Below, piece after piece: positions 7,718 to 8,280 of a DNA stretch of 8,280 bases; the stretch's first letter is position 1; each line of letters starts with the position of its first letter. The notes under the pieces were generated by a model, which did not search any database, was not told the origin of the DNA, and saw nothing but the letters and a program-made list of their open reading frames with translations. The position numbers and the translations under genes are program-made. The DNA is from DASUFI01 sp036274635 (lineage in GTDB: Bacteria; Planctomycetota; B15-G4): assembly GCA_036274635.1 (NCBI GenBank), contig DASUFI010000095.1, positions 1 to 8,280 of the forward strand, read 5' to 3'.

Positions 7718-7723
7718 GTGCGC

Positions 7724-8280
7724 GTGAGCACGGCCCCCTTCGCCGACGAAGTCGCGGCCGAGCTGCGCCCCCACCTGCCGCCCGGCACGTCGCCCGCCGC
7801 GGCCGCCGGGCTCGGCCGCTTCTGCGAGCTGCTGCGCTCCGCCAACGAGCACCTCAACCTCACACGCATCACGGACGCACGCGGCATGGCGCTGCTGCAC
7901 GTGGTCGACGCGCTCACCGTGCTGCCCCTGCTGCGCGACGCGCACACGCTGGCCGACCTCGGCAGCGGCGGCGGCGTGCCGGGCCTGCCGCTGGCCCTCG
8001 TGCGCCCCGACCTGCGCGTCACGCTGCTGGAGTCGCGCGGCCGCAAGGCGGCGGCGCTGGGGGGCATCGTGCGCGAGCTGGGCCTCGCCGGCCGCGTCGC
8101 CGTCGCGCCCGTGCGCGGCGAAGCCTGGCTGGCCGAGAACAAGATGGAGGTGGTCGTGGCCCGCGCCGTCGGCCGCGCGCCGGCCGTGCTCGAGCTGCTC
8201 TCGCCCGTGCGCAAGGGCTTCCGGCGCCTCATCCTGATGAAGGGCCCGACCGTGGACGCGGAGCTGGCCGAGCTGAACCC
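7724..8280 (+). CDS. rsmG: 16S rRNA (guanine527-N7)-methyltransferase RsmG, 3' end cut by window (185 codons visible)
   Basis: RsmG (formerly GidB) uses S-adenosylmethionine to methylate N7 of G527 in the 530 loop of 16S rRNA. In known bacteria its loss gives low-level streptomycin resistance. Visible hallmarks are NEHLNLTRIT (41-50), HVVDALTVL (59-67), the AdoMet-binding motif I ADLGSGGGVPGLPLAL (77-92), LLESRGRKAAAL (101-112) in place of the second strand-helix, and VVVARAVG (143-150). The family usually has about 200-240 residues, so only the last part is missing. The GTG at 7724 is preferred; GTG at 7718, two codons earlier, is possible, and an in-frame TAG at 7712-7714 excludes anything longer. 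There is no Shine-Dalgarno. It is not next to mnmG or parAB here, where rsmG is often found, at least on the visible side. Confidence 0.93.
   Translation, partial: MSTAPFADEVAAELRPHLPPGTSPAAAAGLGRFCELLRSANEHLNLTRITDARGMALLHVVDALTVLPLLRDAHTLADLGSGGGVPGLPLALVRPDLRVTLLESRGRKAAALGGIVRELGLAGRVAVAPVRGEAWLAENKMEVVVARAVGRAPAVLELLSPVRKGFRRLILMKGPTVDAELAELN

Noticed and set aside
7711..8232. A 173-codon minus-strand frame opposite rsmG
   Set aside because: It is a Ser/Arg/Thr-rich antisense shadow; RsmG motifs on the plus strand are clear.

Overview
The window is very GC-rich bacterial chromosomal DNA, densely packed with genes. It shows no mobile element, CRISPR array, tRNA or rRNA. Base composition, a short exported-protein signal ending in Ala-Ala-Gln, and the gene content fit an environmental high-GC bacterium. 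A planctomycete-like lineage is my best guess, but myxobacterial, gemmatimonad and similar groups cannot be excluded from sequence alone. The high GC creates very long, Arg/His/Ala-rich antisense open frames; I treat these as artefacts.

Layout, right to left along the minus strand: a small TPR protein (7326-7643); the korA-korB pair, a gamma-alpha fused alpha subunit plus the TPP/Fe-S beta subunit of a 2-oxoacid:ferredoxin oxidoreductase (5360-7168 and 4324-5367, overlapping by 8 bases); a small two-helix membrane protein with a C-terminal zinc ribbon (3844-4221); a 14-helix MOP-superfamily polysaccharide flippase starting at TTG (2262-3776); and an exported protein with an unrecognised beta-rich front half and a seven-repeat propeller-like back half (87-2165). 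On the plus strand, rsmG (16S rRNA G527 N7-methyltransferase) starts at about 7724, diverges from the TPR gene and runs off the right edge.

The genes do not form one obvious pathway. KorAB would serve central carbon metabolism (2-oxoglutarate to succinyl-CoA with reduced ferredoxin). RsmG serves ribosome maturation. The flippase and exported protein belong to envelope or surface biology. Co-orientation of six genes with gaps of about 67 to 157 bases allows partial co-transcription, but only korA-korB is tightly coupled.

The most interesting non-coding signals are: a near-identical decamer, GCTAGCGTGT / GCTAGAGTGT, in the rsmG and korA upstream regions, which reads as a -10-type promoter element; the prediction that rsmG is translated from a leaderless transcript; and a perfect 9-bp hairpin ending 12 bases before the korA start. 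I found no convincing undescribed multi-gene system.
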